A stretch of 64,000 nt of DNA from Thermoanaerobacter ethanolicus JW 200 (GTDB lineage: Bacteria > Bacillota > Thermoanaerobacteria > Thermoanaerobacterales > Thermoanaerobacteraceae). Both the position numbers and the translations under genes were made by a program. Location of the stretch: contig NZ_CP033580.1 of NCBI RefSeq assembly GCF_003722315.1, positions 62,001-126,000 of the forward strand, in the 5' to 3' direction. Positions 25,588-33,651 of this stretch are shown here, piece after piece. The notes beneath the pieces are model-generated. The model worked only from the letters and a program-made list of their open reading frames with translations, was not told the DNA's origin and ran no database searches. Numbering within the stretch: the first letter of the stretch is position 1; each line of letters starts with the position of its first letter.

Positions 25588-25782
25588 ATGACAGTAATAT
25601 TTGTAGGAAAAGACAATCAAATTACAATAAAAGCTCCAAAAAATGTTGAAAAACTCGCGAAAGAGTTGGAGATAAATTTAGAATCACATGTCTTTATAAA
25701 AAATGGAGAAATAGTTACTCCAGATGAAATTCTTCAAGATGATGATGTAGTAGAGATAATATCGGTAGTTTCTGGAGGTTAG
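25588..25782 (+). CDS. ttuB: Ubiquitin-like sulfur carrier protein (ThiS/MoaD/TtuB-like)
   Basis: A 64-aa beta-grasp protein ending in the obligatory diglycine (ISVVSGG), whose C-terminal carboxylate is adenylated and then thiocarboxylated. The order is sulfur carrier, then a TtuA-type tRNA thiolase 19 nt downstream, then an E1-like ThiF protein. This suggests the tRNA 2-thiolation pathway (s2T54 in thermophiles) and hence TtuB. ThiS of thiamine synthesis is the alternative and has the same fold; no thiG or thiH is next to it. The symbol is therefore provisional. Confidence 0.8.
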   Translation: MTVIFVGKDNQITIKAPKNVEKLAKELEINLESHVFIKNGEIVTPDEILQDDDVVEIISVVSGG

Positions 25783-25801
25783 TAGAAGGAGGCTTTACCA
25801 A

Positions 25802-26704
25802 TTGAAGTGCATAAGATGTAAGAAAAAAGCAGTTATCACTCTAAAAAGGCATAATGCAGCCTTCTGTGCTGAGTGTTTTTTACATTATTATAGAAACCAA
25901 GTCTTAAAAAACATTCAAAAAAATAAAATGTTTAAAAAAGACGATAGAGTTTTAGTGGTAGTATCTGGCGGCAAAGATAGTATGGCTCTGTGGGACGTTC
26001 TAGCCAAGGAAGGTTATAACGTTGTCGCAATGTATATAAACCTTGGAATTGGAGAGTATTCAAACAGGTCTCAAGAGGTGGTTGAAAATTTTGCAAAGAA
26101 AAATAATCTCCCACTCATTGTAAAAAATATTAAAGAAGAATTCGGGCTTGATATATACAAGCTTTCAAAGACTTTAAAACGAAGCCCCTGTTCCGTATGT
26201 GGAACAATTAAAAGATACTTGTTTAACAAAGTAGCTTACGACAATGGATTTTCAGTTATTGCAACAGGCCATAATTTAGATGACGAAGTAGCAACACTTT
26301 TAGGCAATATTTTGAATTGGGGAGAAAGCTATCTTGCAAGACAGGGACCAGTTTTACCTCAAACTCATCCGAAACTTATAAAAAAAGTAAAGCCTCTTTA
26401 TACTTTAACAGAAAAAGAAAACATGTATTACGTACTTTTAAACAAAATTGAATTTTTACATGAAGAGTGTCCTTATTCAGTTGGAGCTCGTTCAATTCTT
26501 TATAAAGAATTGCTAAATGAACTGGAAGAAAAAAGTCCTGGCACAAAACAGCGTTTTTTGATTGGCTTCCTTGAAAAGGGCAAAAAACATTTTAAAGAGG
26601 TAGAAAATATTGAATTGAAGGAATGCAAAACTTGTGGCCATGTCACAACAACGGAAGAATGTTCTTTTTGCAGACTTACAAAAGTTTCTAATACCGTTGG
26701 CTAG
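25802..26704 (+). CDS. ttuA: tRNA 2-thiolation enzyme, TtuA/TtcA-family PP-loop protein
   Basis: A 300-aa protein. There is an N-terminal zinc site (C3, C6, C22, C25), a PP-loop ATPase domain with SGGKDS at 55-60, a pair of catalytic/cluster cysteines C130 and C133 (RSPCSVCG) with a later cysteine in HEECPYS, and a C-terminal zinc ribbon (CKTCGHVTTTEECSFC). Two terminal zinc fingers around a PP-loop core with an iron-sulfur site mark the TtuA/CTU1 group, which takes sulfur from a TtuB-like carrier to make 2-thiouridine-type bases. In thermophiles this is s2T54, which raises tRNA melting temperature. The start is TTG 25802 with GGAGG 9 nt upstream. It is followed by a terminator. Confidence 0.87.
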   Translation: MKCIRCKKKAVITLKRHNAAFCAECFLHYYRNQVLKNIQKNKMFKKDDRVLVVVSGGKDSMALWDVLAKEGYNVVAMYINLGIGEYSNRSQEVVENFAKKNNLPLIVKNIKEEFGLDIYKLSKTLKRSPCSVCGTIKRYLFNKVAYDNGFSVIATGHNLDDEVATLLGNILNWGESYLARQGPVLPQTHPKLIKKVKPLYTLTEKENMYYVLLNKIEFLHEECPYSVGARSILYKELLNELEEKSPGTKQRFLIGFLEKGKKHFKEVENIELKECKTCGHVTTTEECSFCRLTKVSNTVG

Positions 26705-26720
26705 TGTAGAGATTGTACCT

Positions 26721-26762
26721 AAGGCTGGTAGTATAAAAAATTTTTAAAACCAGCCTTTTTCT
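26721..26762 (+). terminator. Intrinsic terminator behind ttuA
   Basis: AAGGCTGGT (26721-26729) pairs with ACCAGCCTT (26749-26757), followed by a T-run. A second, inner A6/T5 pairing can extend the hairpin. Confidence 0.88.
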
Positions 26763-26816
26763 TACACAAAAGTCAACATTTAAAATTACAAACAAAGTAA
26801 GGAGAGTGAAAAATGC

Positions 26817-27422
26817 ATGAATCTTTTTGATGTAATGCTTAAAAATTATTTTGATGAAAAGATGCTTGACAAGCTTTCAAGAGTAAAAATTCTTCTCATT
26901 GGCTGTGGTGGACTTGGTTCAAATGTTGCAGTAATGCTTATAAGAAGTGGCATTAAAAACCTCACAATAGTTGATTTTGATGAGGTAGACATCTTAAATC
27001 TCAACCGACAAAATTACTTTTTACACCATGTAGGAGAAAAAAAGGTATTAGCCCTTAAAGATACTCTCTTTAAAATCAACCCCCACGCAAACATAGCAGC
27101 CAAAAATATAAAAATTGATGAGTCAAATTTAGATGAGTTAATCCCTCAACATGATATAGTTGTGGAAGCTGTTGACAATGAATTTACCAAAACGCTGATT
27201 TTTAAAAAAGCCCAAAAACATAATAAAAAAGTGGTTTTGGCTTCAGGTGTCGCAGGATTTGGTGATTGCGAAAATATTAAAATAAAACGGGGTAAAAACT
27301 TTTCAATTGTGGGTGATTTTGTTACATCGATTAATGAAAAGAAACCTTTGGCACCCAAAGTCATGGCAGTCGCCGCAATACAAGCAGATGAAGTATTAAG
27401 GATGATAAACGAGCTGGAGTAA
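26817..27422 (+). CDS. E1-like adenylyltransferase, short ThiF family
   Basis: A 201-aa single-domain E1-like enzyme. It has the nucleotide-binding LLIGCGGLGSNVA, the VDFDEVDILNLNRQ block with the ATP-contacting residues, and VVEAVDNEFTK. It lacks the paired zinc-binding CxxC motifs of long ThiF/MoeB proteins, fitting the compact clostridial ThiF family. It would adenylate the C-terminal Gly of a sulfur carrier such as the upstream TtuB/ThiS-like protein. AAGGAGAG lies 8 nt before the ATG. A terminator separates it from ttuA, so it may be transcribed on its own or by read-through. Confidence 0.83.
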   Translation: MNLFDVMLKNYFDEKMLDKLSRVKILLIGCGGLGSNVAVMLIRSGIKNLTIVDFDEVDILNLNRQNYFLHHVGEKKVLALKDTLFKINPHANIAAKNIKIDESNLDELIPQHDIVVEAVDNEFTKTLIFKKAQKHNKKVVLASGVAGFGDCENIKIKRGKNFSIVGDFVTSINEKKPLAPKVMAVAAIQADEVLRMINELE

Positions 27423-28063
27423 AAATGATAATATAATTATTTTTTTTCAAGTATTTTTTTCTTTCAAGATATTCCTCTTCGCTTATTTCCCCTCTTGCAT
27501 ATCTTTCTTTTAAAATTTCTATCGCATCCCTCTCTTTGTTTCTATTTTTTGTGCCTCGAAATAATGATATAATAAAGTATATTGCAGCTGTGAGCTTAAA
27601 TAGCTCTTCTTCTTTAGGTATATCATATACCTTTGCAGTAAAATCACCTTTTTCAAGCTTTTTAGCAACTTCCGTAATATTAACTAACGGTCTTGTAATA
27701 TAATTTGACACATAAATACTTATAATCAATGCTATAAAAATAGCTATCACCGTTGCTATAACATTATATCTGCTAATGTCATATAAAAACTTAAAATCCA
27801 AGTCACTCATCATCATCGGCTCATAATAAATTATATCCACATATCCCACTGTTTTTTTCATCTACAATGATGGGAAGAGTTTTTTCAGAAATATTTTTCT
27901 TATTCCATTTTCCCATCATATTCATCATATATGACATTGAAGAAAAATCCCATATAATCTTGCCATCTTTATCTCTAAGTCTTAATCCATATCCTTCCAT
28001 CATAGCTGCATGACCAATTAGAATAAAAAAAGAAAATAAAGAACTATACCCTTTGTTGAAAAG
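27361..28063 (-). pseudogene. Sensor histidine kinase remnant fused to a SHOCT-domain tail
   Basis: Reading leftward: a membrane segment and outside domain (MMEGYGLRLRDKDGKIIWD...PIIVDE), a frameshift in a run of seven A at 27852-27858, then TVGYVDIIYYEP, a second TM and a HAMP domain (VSNYITRPLVNITEVAKKLEKGDF). Where HisKA should follow, the sequence jumps to YFIISLFRG and a SHOCT motif (AIEILKERYARGEISEEEYLERKKYL), which belongs to a different small membrane protein. The kinase core is absent. The open frame then runs into the antisense of the ThiF-like gene without its native stop. A deletion joining two genes, plus a frameshift, best explains it. A product is very unlikely to signal. Confidence 0.82.
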
Positions 28064-28213
28064 CTACAAAAGCAGTAGTTGGAGAAGCCAGTGAAGTCTT
28101 AATTTTATCGTTAAAAAATTATTTTAGAAGTTCTTGTCAAAAATAAGAATTGACATTATAATGGAATCGTAATCAATATAAAATTGTAATGTGTATTAAG
28201 GAGGAAAAATAAA

Positions 28214-28390
28214 ATGGATGCCAAAGAGATAGTATTAAAAACTTTAAGAGAATCTTCAAAGCCTCTGCGTCCTAGTGATATTGTAGAAAAATCCGGCCTT
28301 GACAAAAAAGAAGTTGAAAAGGCTATTAAAGAATTAAAAAAAGAAGATTTAATAATGTCTCCTAAAAGATGCTATTACTCTGCAAAATAA
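28214..28390 (+). CDS. Small winged-helix-like protein, 58 aa
   Basis: A 58-aa frame starts at ATG 28214, 9 nt after AAGGAGG, and ends at TAA 28390, directly before a strong terminator; that arrangement makes it a real gene. The sequence (AKEIVLKTLRESSKPLRPSDIVEKSGLDKKEVEKAIKELKKEDLI) has the H1-H2-H3 pattern of a winged-helix DNA-binding domain ending in a short wing with YYSAK. It may be a minimal transcriptional regulator. TTGACA at 28150 and TATAAA at 28177 are present but 21 nt apart, so the promoter is uncertain. Confidence 0.75.
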   Translation: MDAKEIVLKTLRESSKPLRPSDIVEKSGLDKKEVEKAIKELKKEDLIMSPKRCYYSAK

Positions 28391-28401
28391 TTTGTAAAAA
28401 A

Positions 28402-28432
28402 AGAGAGTGCAGGTTTTACACTCTCTGATTTT
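28402..28432 (+). terminator. Intrinsic terminator behind the 58-aa winged-helix gene
   Basis: AGAGAGTG (28402-28409) pairs with CACTCTCT (28419-28426), followed by GATTTTTTA. An A-run on its left could make it work for the leftward small frame at 28436-28627 as well. Confidence 0.88.
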
Positions 28433-28435
28433 TTA

Positions 28436-28627
28436 TTACCTTTTTCTATAGCCAAAACTTTTTGAAACTACTCTTCCAATACTATTTATTCTGGCAGTTA
28501 TACAAAAGCAATGAGTCGGAGTATCAGCAACACAATTTTCCTCGGATAGAATGCATACAATTTTCTGTATTCTCCCTCTGTCATATTGGGTAGACTCCTC
28601 ACAAAATTCACCCGCCCTAATGTTCAT
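28436..28627 (-). CDS. Possible small Cys-containing protein, unknown function
   Basis: A 63-aa frame in otherwise empty DNA, ending just before the shared terminator at 28402-28432. It has five cysteines (CEES, VCIL, ENCVAD, THCFC) and a basic C-terminus (VVSKSFGYRKR). No ribosome site of note precedes the ATG (only AAAAAGCAG). I do not recognise the family and would not exclude a chance frame; the fit against the terminator is the only support. Confidence 0.35.
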   Translation of the reverse strand: MNIRAGEFCEESTQYDRGRIQKIVCILSEENCVADTPTHCFCITARINSIGRVVSKSFGYRKR

Positions 28628-28825
28628 TACTGCTTTTTCTAATTATGATTTTATTTTAAGATATCACAATCTCAGCAGATTTTCAACAGTTTAACAACTC
28701 TTTATAAGGCCTTTTAGATACAAAAATTCATAAAAATTATTTAAATTTGTGATATACGTTACAGTAAAATTTTCAATACAGGGTAAAATATAATCAGGTA
28801 TGTTAGAGAAAAGGAGGTATTTCCC

Positions 28826-30039
28826 ATGAGTGAACTTATTAATAATAGGGAATACAGAAGGAAACTTTTAAAAGAAGTTATAAAAGAACTTCATAGGGGT
28901 AAAAGCGTTGCGGAAGTTAAGGAAAAATTTAAAGATGTCATAAATGGAATAACTTCTACAGAATTGCCAGCAATAGAACAAGAACTAATAAACGAGGGAC
29001 TAGACGTAAAAGAAGTACAGAGGCTATGTGATGTCCATGCTGAAGTGTTTAGAGATTCATTAGAACAACTAAAAAAGCCCGAAACAATTCCGGGGCATCC
29101 AGTGCACACCTTTAAAGAAGAAAATAGAGCAATAGAAAAGCACATTAATGAAAATATAAAACCTACTCTTGAAAAGTTGAAAAACAGCGGAAGTTTTGAA
29201 GACGCTCAAAAGCTTTTAGAGCATATTAATCTTTTAATGGACATAGACAAGCATTATTCGAGAAAAGAAAACCTGCTTTTTCCGTACCTTGAAAAATACG
29301 GTATAACGGGACCTCCCTCTGTCATGTGGGGTGTTGATGATGAAATAAGGAAAATGCTCAAAGACTTGAGAACAAGCCTTATTAATTACGATAATTCGAA
29401 AAAAGAAGAAATATTACAACATGCCAATGCTACATTAAACAAAATATTAGACATGATTTTTAAAGAAGAAAATATACTTTTGCCTATGGCATTAGACACC
29501 TTCACAGAAGATGAATGGATAAGTATAATGGAAGAAAGTGATGAAATAGGATATTGCCTTATTGAACCAGAGATAAAATGGCACCCAGAACGTGTCAATG
29601 TTGAAAAAAAAGAAAAATTTAGTAATAAAGCATTCCTTGGTTATATAAAATTTGACACAGGTATTTTAAAACCAGAAGAAATAAGTGCCATATTTGATAA
29701 TCTCCCTTTTGACATAACCTTTGTAGACAAAGATGACATAGTAAAATATTTTTCCAACACAAAAGACAGAATATTTGCAAGGACAAAATCCGTCATTGGC
29801 AGAAAAGTTCAATATTGTCACCCACCTACAAGTGTCCATATTGTTGAACAGCTGCTTCAGGACTTCAAGTCAGGCAAAAAAGTCATGAAGACTTCTGGAT
29901 AAAGTTGGGTGACAAATATGTATTTATAAGATATTTTGCTTTAAGGGACAAAAATGGTGAATATATAGGTACTTTAGATGTAACACAGGATATCGCTCCT
30001 ATAAAAGCAATAGAAGGAGAAAAGAGGCTTATGTCTTAA
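28826..30039 (+). pseudogene. DUF438 / hemerythrin / PAS protein broken by a one-base frameshift
   Basis: The frame from ATG 28826 (ribosome site AAGGAGG) encodes a DUF438 domain (about 1-80), a hemerythrin-like HHE domain (about 95-235; HPVHTFKEENRAIEKH, HYSRKENLLFPYLE, EENILLPMALD) and the beginning of a PAS domain (DNLPFDITFVDKDD), and stops at 29902. The next frame, from the run of six A at 29876-29881, continues without a gap: SHEDFWIKLGDKYVFIRYFALRDKNGEYIGTLDVTQDI, ending at 30039. The PAS domain is completed exactly, so one A is missing from the run. Translational or transcriptional slippage on the A-run, or a sequencing error, could restore the 404-aa protein. The family is thought to sense oxygen, NO or iron. 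Confidence 0.9.
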
Positions 30040-30047
30040 TAAATTTT

Positions 30048-30084
30048 AAAGGGGTCAGCTTTAAAAACTGTCCCCTTTATTTTC
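30048..30084. terminator. Hairpin between the DUF438 gene and the flavin lipoprotein gene
   Basis: An 11-bp stem with one mismatch (30048-30058 with 30068-30078), built on the AAAGGGG/CCCCTTT motif, followed to the right by TATTTTCT and to the left by AATTTTAAA. It can serve both converging genes. Confidence 0.78.
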
Positions 30085-30096
30085 TCTACTCAAAAA

Positions 30097-30513
30097 TTAC
30101 TTTGCACTCTTTAAAGCCTCTGTAGCTAATTCTTTAAAAGTTTTCGAAGTTTCTGTAGCCCCTGTTACTGTATCTACTTTAGCAGGATCTTGCTTTTCTA
30201 TTAGTTGTTGCTCTAACTTTTCATCTGCTTCTTTTGGAGTAATATTAGTTTTTTCTTTCATCTTTTCGGCATATTGTTGATCATTTCTCTTAAATTGCCC
30301 ATCTTTGTTAACTTCATTATAGGTTACAGATGCTATTTTGCCATCCTTTACAGTTATTTCTATTTGTCCCTTCCAGCCATGACTGTCAAAATTAGGCTGT
30401 TCTGCTTTGTAAGTACCATCTTTGTAACCACCGCTTGCTGTTTTTGAAGAACAGCCACTCAGTACAAACAAAGCAAACACCCCTACCAACATAAGAACCA
30501 AAATCCTTTTCAT
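30097..30513 (-). CDS. pplA: FMN-binding-domain lipoprotein (PplA-like extracellular electron carrier)
   Basis: A 138-aa lipoprotein. The signal peptide is MKRILVLMLVGVFALFVLSGC with lipobox LSGC (Cys at 21). A single FMN-binding domain follows (about 30-135), with WKGQIEITVKDGKIASVTY and DTVTGATETSKTF; the Thr of GAT is where ApbE/FmnB attaches FMN by a phosphoester bond. Listeria PplA has two such domains; this one has one. It lies at the end of the ndh2-eetA-eetB-dmkB-fmnB-dmkA run, but has its own consensus promoter (30555-30583). It would be the cell-surface carrier that hands electrons to outside acceptors. RnfG/NqrC-type subunits have the same motif but are integral membrane proteins, so they are unlikely here. 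Confidence 0.85.
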   Translation of the reverse strand: MKRILVLMLVGVFALFVLSGCSSKTASGGYKDGTYKAEQPNFDSHGWKGQIEITVKDGKIASVTYNEVNKDGQFKRNDQQYAEKMKEKTNITPKEADEKLEQQLIEKQDPAKVDTVTGATETSKTFKELATEALKSAK

Positions 30514-30554
30514 ACAATTACACCTCTCCTCAATATAAATTTTTATTTAAGAAT

Positions 30555-30583
30555 ATTATACCATTACGTTAAAATAATATCAA
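30555..30583 (-). promoter_or_regulatory. Promoter of the flavin lipoprotein gene
   Basis: On the reverse strand TTGATA (30583-30578), a 17-nt spacer and TATAAT (30560-30555), about 40 nt before the ATG. It lies between dmkA and the lipoprotein gene and so gives the lipoprotein independent expression. Confidence 0.82.
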
Positions 30584-30636
30584 GATATATAAATTAAAAA
30601 CGTTTCCTTTACAAAAAACTCCATCAATTTGTCTCA

Positions 30637-31572
30637 CTAAAATTTTGTTTTGGACAGCAATGAAGCTAAAATCATCATAATTCCTGTAATTTGATATATC
30701 TTCACAGTATTAGCATTCGCTTTTACTAACTGTGGTATATTGTCATAATATTTACGAGCAATATTTACAGATTGTACTGCTAATGGAATTGTTATAAAAG
30801 ATAATAACCATAGTAAGTTTTTGGTAACAACAGCTATTACAATGAAAGAGAGATATGCTGCTCCATAAAGGGCTGCATATACCTTTACTCCTTTTTCTTT
30901 GCCTATCCTTACTAATAAATTGTATTTATGGCCTTTAAGGTCAGCCTCATAATCGGGATATTGATTTATCCAAAGAACATTGGTTATTAAAAAACCTATA
31001 GGCAAGGAAATCAGTAAAACATCTATACTTACGCGATGTGTCATCACCAAATACATTCCCATCACTATTAAAGGTCCAAATGTCACTCCCACAGCTATTT
31101 CTCCAAGTCCATTATAACTAAATTTAAAGGGAGGTAAACTATAAAAAATTGACATCAAAACTCCTAATAATCCTACAATTAACACCAAAGGTTCCCTAAA
31201 GATTACAATAACCAATCCTATGATACAAGCGGCAAGCATTGTTATAATTGCAATAAGTATTGTCTCTTCAACTGTGAGTTTACCTTCGACTATGGTCTTT
31301 TTTCCACCGCTAAAAGGAGTCCTTTTATCTGGAGTTACAAAAGTGTCTACTCCAGACTTATAATCAATAAATTCATTAACTGCATTTTTGCCAATTTCAA
31401 TAAAATAAATACCTATCAAAGATATAACAAACCATAAAAAGTTAAATTCTCCAGTTTTGCCATATGCATAGGCAGCTGCAACAAACATAGGTACAGTAGA
31501 TGCTACCCATATCTTAGGATCTGCCAATTGCCAAAATCCCTTCCAAGCCCTCAAAAATTCTGATTTGTTCAT
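30637..31572 (-). CDS. dmkA: UbiA-family prenyltransferase (DmkA/MenA-like)
   Basis: A 311-aa membrane prenyltransferase with about nine TM segments. The first Asp-rich motif is NEFIDYKSGVDTF and the second INQYPDYEADLKGHKYNLLVRIG, both coordinating Mg-prenyl diphosphate. It joins a polyprenyl chain to 1,4-dihydroxy-2-naphthoate, giving demethylmenaquinone. In the Listeria electron-transfer locus the equivalent gene, dmkA, supplies a separate quinone pool for Ndh2. I took ATG 31572, preceded by GGAGGGGAG, as start. No other men genes are in the window. Confidence 0.85.
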   Translation of the reverse strand: MNKSEFLRAWKGFWQLADPKIWVASTVPMFVAAAYAYGKTGEFNFLWFVISLIGIYFIEIGKNAVNEFIDYKSGVDTFVTPDKRTPFSGGKKTIVEGKLTVEETILIAIITMLAACIIGLVIVIFREPLVLIVGLLGVLMSIFYSLPPFKFSYNGLGEIAVGVTFGPLIVMGMYLVMTHRVSIDVLLISLPIGFLITNVLWINQYPDYEADLKGHKYNLLVRIGKEKGVKVYAALYGAAYLSFIVIAVVTKNLLWLLSFITIPLAVQSVNIARKYYDNIPQLVKANANTVKIYQITGIMMILASLLSKTKF

Positions 31573-31598
31573 AAAATTTCTCCCCTCCAAAGCCAAAA

Positions 31599-32636
31599 TT
31601 ATCTAGTCATTAAACTATACTCAGGGTCAGTAATTTTGAAATTGCCTTTTAATCCGGAAGTTATATATACTTTTTTGTCATCTGTGACAAAAATAGCTTG
31701 TACTCCTGGTAAACTTTCTGCAAGTTTTAAACCTTCTTCTAATCCCATAACAAAAATTTTTGAAAGCGCATCGCCATCAATAGAAGTGTCTGTTATTATT
31801 GTCACACTGTAGAGATGGTTATCTGCAGGATACCCTGTAAAAGGATTCAATATATGATGATATAATTTTCCATCTTTTTCAAAATACCTTTCATATACTC
31901 CAGAAGTAACAACAGCTTTATTGGAAACCTCTACTATGCCCAAATACTCACCTCTTGGTTTAAAAGGAGTTTGAATACCTATACGCCAGTTACTGCCATC
32001 TGGTTTTGTTCCTATTGTAAGGACATCACCTCCTAAATTTATTATGGCATGTTTTACACCTTCTTTTTTTAAAACTTGTGCAACTTTATCTGCCGCATAT
32101 CCTTTGGCAATACCTCCTAAATCTATGCTCATACCTTTGTTTTTTAACATAATAGTCATATTTTTTTCATCCAGTATTATATTTTTATAACTTACAAGAG
32201 GAAGTTTAGCTTTTATTTCTTCAGGTGAAGGTACTCTGGCTTTATCGGTGCCTATATTCCAAAGTTTTACTATAGGTCCTACTGTAATATCAAAATACCC
32301 CTTTTCAACATCAGAAAAATGTACCGCTTTTTTTATCACATAAAAGGTGTCAGGTGAAACCTTAACAGGTCTAACACCTGCATTCTCATTAATTTGATTC
32401 ACTTCACTGCCTTTGATGGCAACACTCATCTTGTCCTCTACATCTCTTATAGCTTTAAATCCATCATCTAATACTTTTTTCGGAGCTTTATCGTATATGG
32501 TTATTGTGCAATAAGTATCTAAAGCAAATTGGGTATCAGATATAGGCTGTGAATTTTTATTTGAACATCCAGATAGTATAATGGCGGCATTAAATATTAG
32601 AAAAAAAATTACAAAAGAAGTTATGGATTTTTTCAT
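31599..32636 (-). CDS. fmnB: ApbE/FmnB-type FAD:protein FMN transferase, lipoprotein
   Basis: A 345-aa exported enzyme with signal peptide and lipobox (ILSGC, Cys near 24). ApbE features: ALDTYCTITIYD near the N-terminus, SIDLGGIAKGYAADKVAQVL, INLGGDVLTIGTKPDGSNWRIGI, and HHILNPFTGYPADNHLYSVTIIT with the metal-binding DTSIDGDALSKIFVMG. It cuts FAD and transfers FMN to Thr or Ser in proteins with an FMN-binding domain, outside the membrane. Its natural client is the lipoprotein encoded two genes on. The stop codon is 26 nt before the dmkA start. Confidence 0.93.
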   Translation of the reverse strand: MKKSITSFVIFFLIFNAAIILSGCSNKNSQPISDTQFALDTYCTITIYDKAPKKVLDDGFKAIRDVEDKMSVAIKGSEVNQINENAGVRPVKVSPDTFYVIKKAVHFSDVEKGYFDITVGPIVKLWNIGTDKARVPSPEEIKAKLPLVSYKNIILDEKNMTIMLKNKGMSIDLGGIAKGYAADKVAQVLKKEGVKHAIINLGGDVLTIGTKPDGSNWRIGIQTPFKPRGEYLGIVEVSNKAVVTSGVYERYFEKDGKLYHHILNPFTGYPADNHLYSVTIITDTSIDGDALSKIFVMGLEEGLKLAESLPGVQAIFVTDDKKVYITSGLKGNFKITDPEYSLMTR

Positions 32637-32669
32637 ATAATCTCCTCCAAAAATAGCTTTACATATTTT

Positions 32670-33638
32670 TTAATAATTCCTATATAAAAGCTTACTCGTA
32701 ACTTCAATTAAAATTTGTTTAGGTGGAGAGTCTTTCAACATAGATATTTTATCAAAGGCTTTTTTAGTATATTTTTCTGCCAGCATTTTTGACCGGTCTA
32801 CACCACCATTTTCCTGAACGAATTCAACTATGCGTTTTATGTCTTCCTCACAATAACTCTCTTTTTTAAGTAATGCTATCATTTTTTCGTCTTTATTCTT
32901 TTCTAAAGAATATATTAAAGGCAGTGTAAAAACTCCTTGTCTTATATCATTGCACAAAGGTTTGCCAACCACATTTTCTTCTCCAGTATAGTCCAGAACA
33001 TCGTCTATAATTTGAAAAGCCATGCCAATATTGTATCCTATACTTCCCAATATTTTAGCCAACTTTTCTCCACAGTTGCTTTCATAAGCTCCCACGTAAA
33101 AACTTAAGGCAAAAAGTGCAGCAGTTTTTGCAGCTATCCGCTTCAAATAATCATTTATTGTGATATCTATATTGTATCGGCTTTCAAATTGTCCAATTTC
33201 ACCTTTGCATATTCTAGACACCACTTTTGACACTTTCTTAAGATTTTCAATAGTAATGTTATCGGATAAAAGCAAAAAGCATTCAGAAAAAAGAAAATCC
33301 CCTATAAATACCGCATAATTTTTCCCATATTCTGCTTGGATAGTAGGTTTACTGCGTCTTATTAAAGCATTGTCAATTATATCATCGTGTACTAAAGTTG
33401 CCATGTGGAGCATCTCAACAGCAGCAGCTAAAGGTAATATCCTTTTTCTATCGTATTCTCCAAATTTCCCAGACAAGATTACAAAAGCAGGCCTAAGCAT
33501 CTTTCCGCTGTTACGAATCATATCTAACAATATATTTCTAATTGACCTATTGGAGTTTTTTATACGTTTTTCCATTATTTTTATAACTTCATCAAGCTCA
33601 TTTTTTATTTCTAAATTATTATTCCAAAACTTATCCAT
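32670..33638 (-). CDS. dmkB: Polyprenyl diphosphate synthase (DmkB/HepT-like)
   Basis: A 322-aa trans-isoprenyl diphosphate synthase. First Asp-rich motif LVHDDIIDNALIRRSKPT, second FQIIDDVLDYTG, both intact, with GKMLRPAFVIL upstream. Such enzymes make the long prenyl chain (C30-C40) of the quinone tail, and the chain length cannot be set by eye. In the flavin-based electron-transfer locus, DmkB supplies DmkA. It is immediately followed by dmkA's partner fmnB, and upstream eetB overlaps eetA, so the whole set is probably one transcript from ndh2. Confidence 0.88.
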   Translation of the reverse strand: MDKFWNNNLEIKNELDEVIKIMEKRIKNSNRSIRNILLDMIRNSGKMLRPAFVILSGKFGEYDRKRILPLAAAVEMLHMATLVHDDIIDNALIRRSKPTIQAEYGKNYAVFIGDFLFSECFLLLSDNITIENLKKVSKVVSRICKGEIGQFESRYNIDITINDYLKRIAAKTAALFALSFYVGAYESNCGEKLAKILGSIGYNIGMAFQIIDDVLDYTGEENVVGKPLCNDIRQGVFTLPLIYSLEKNKDEKMIALLKKESYCEEDIKRIVEFVQENGGVDRSKMLAEKYTKKAFDKISMLKDSPPKQILIEVTSKLLYRNY

Positions 33639-33651
33639 CTGACCACCTTAA

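Noticed and set aside
28150-28182. Promoter for the 58-aa winged-helix gene made of TTGACA and TATAAA
   Set aside because: The spacer would be 21 nt, too long for a normal promoter; a shifted -10 is possible but weak, so I did not list it.
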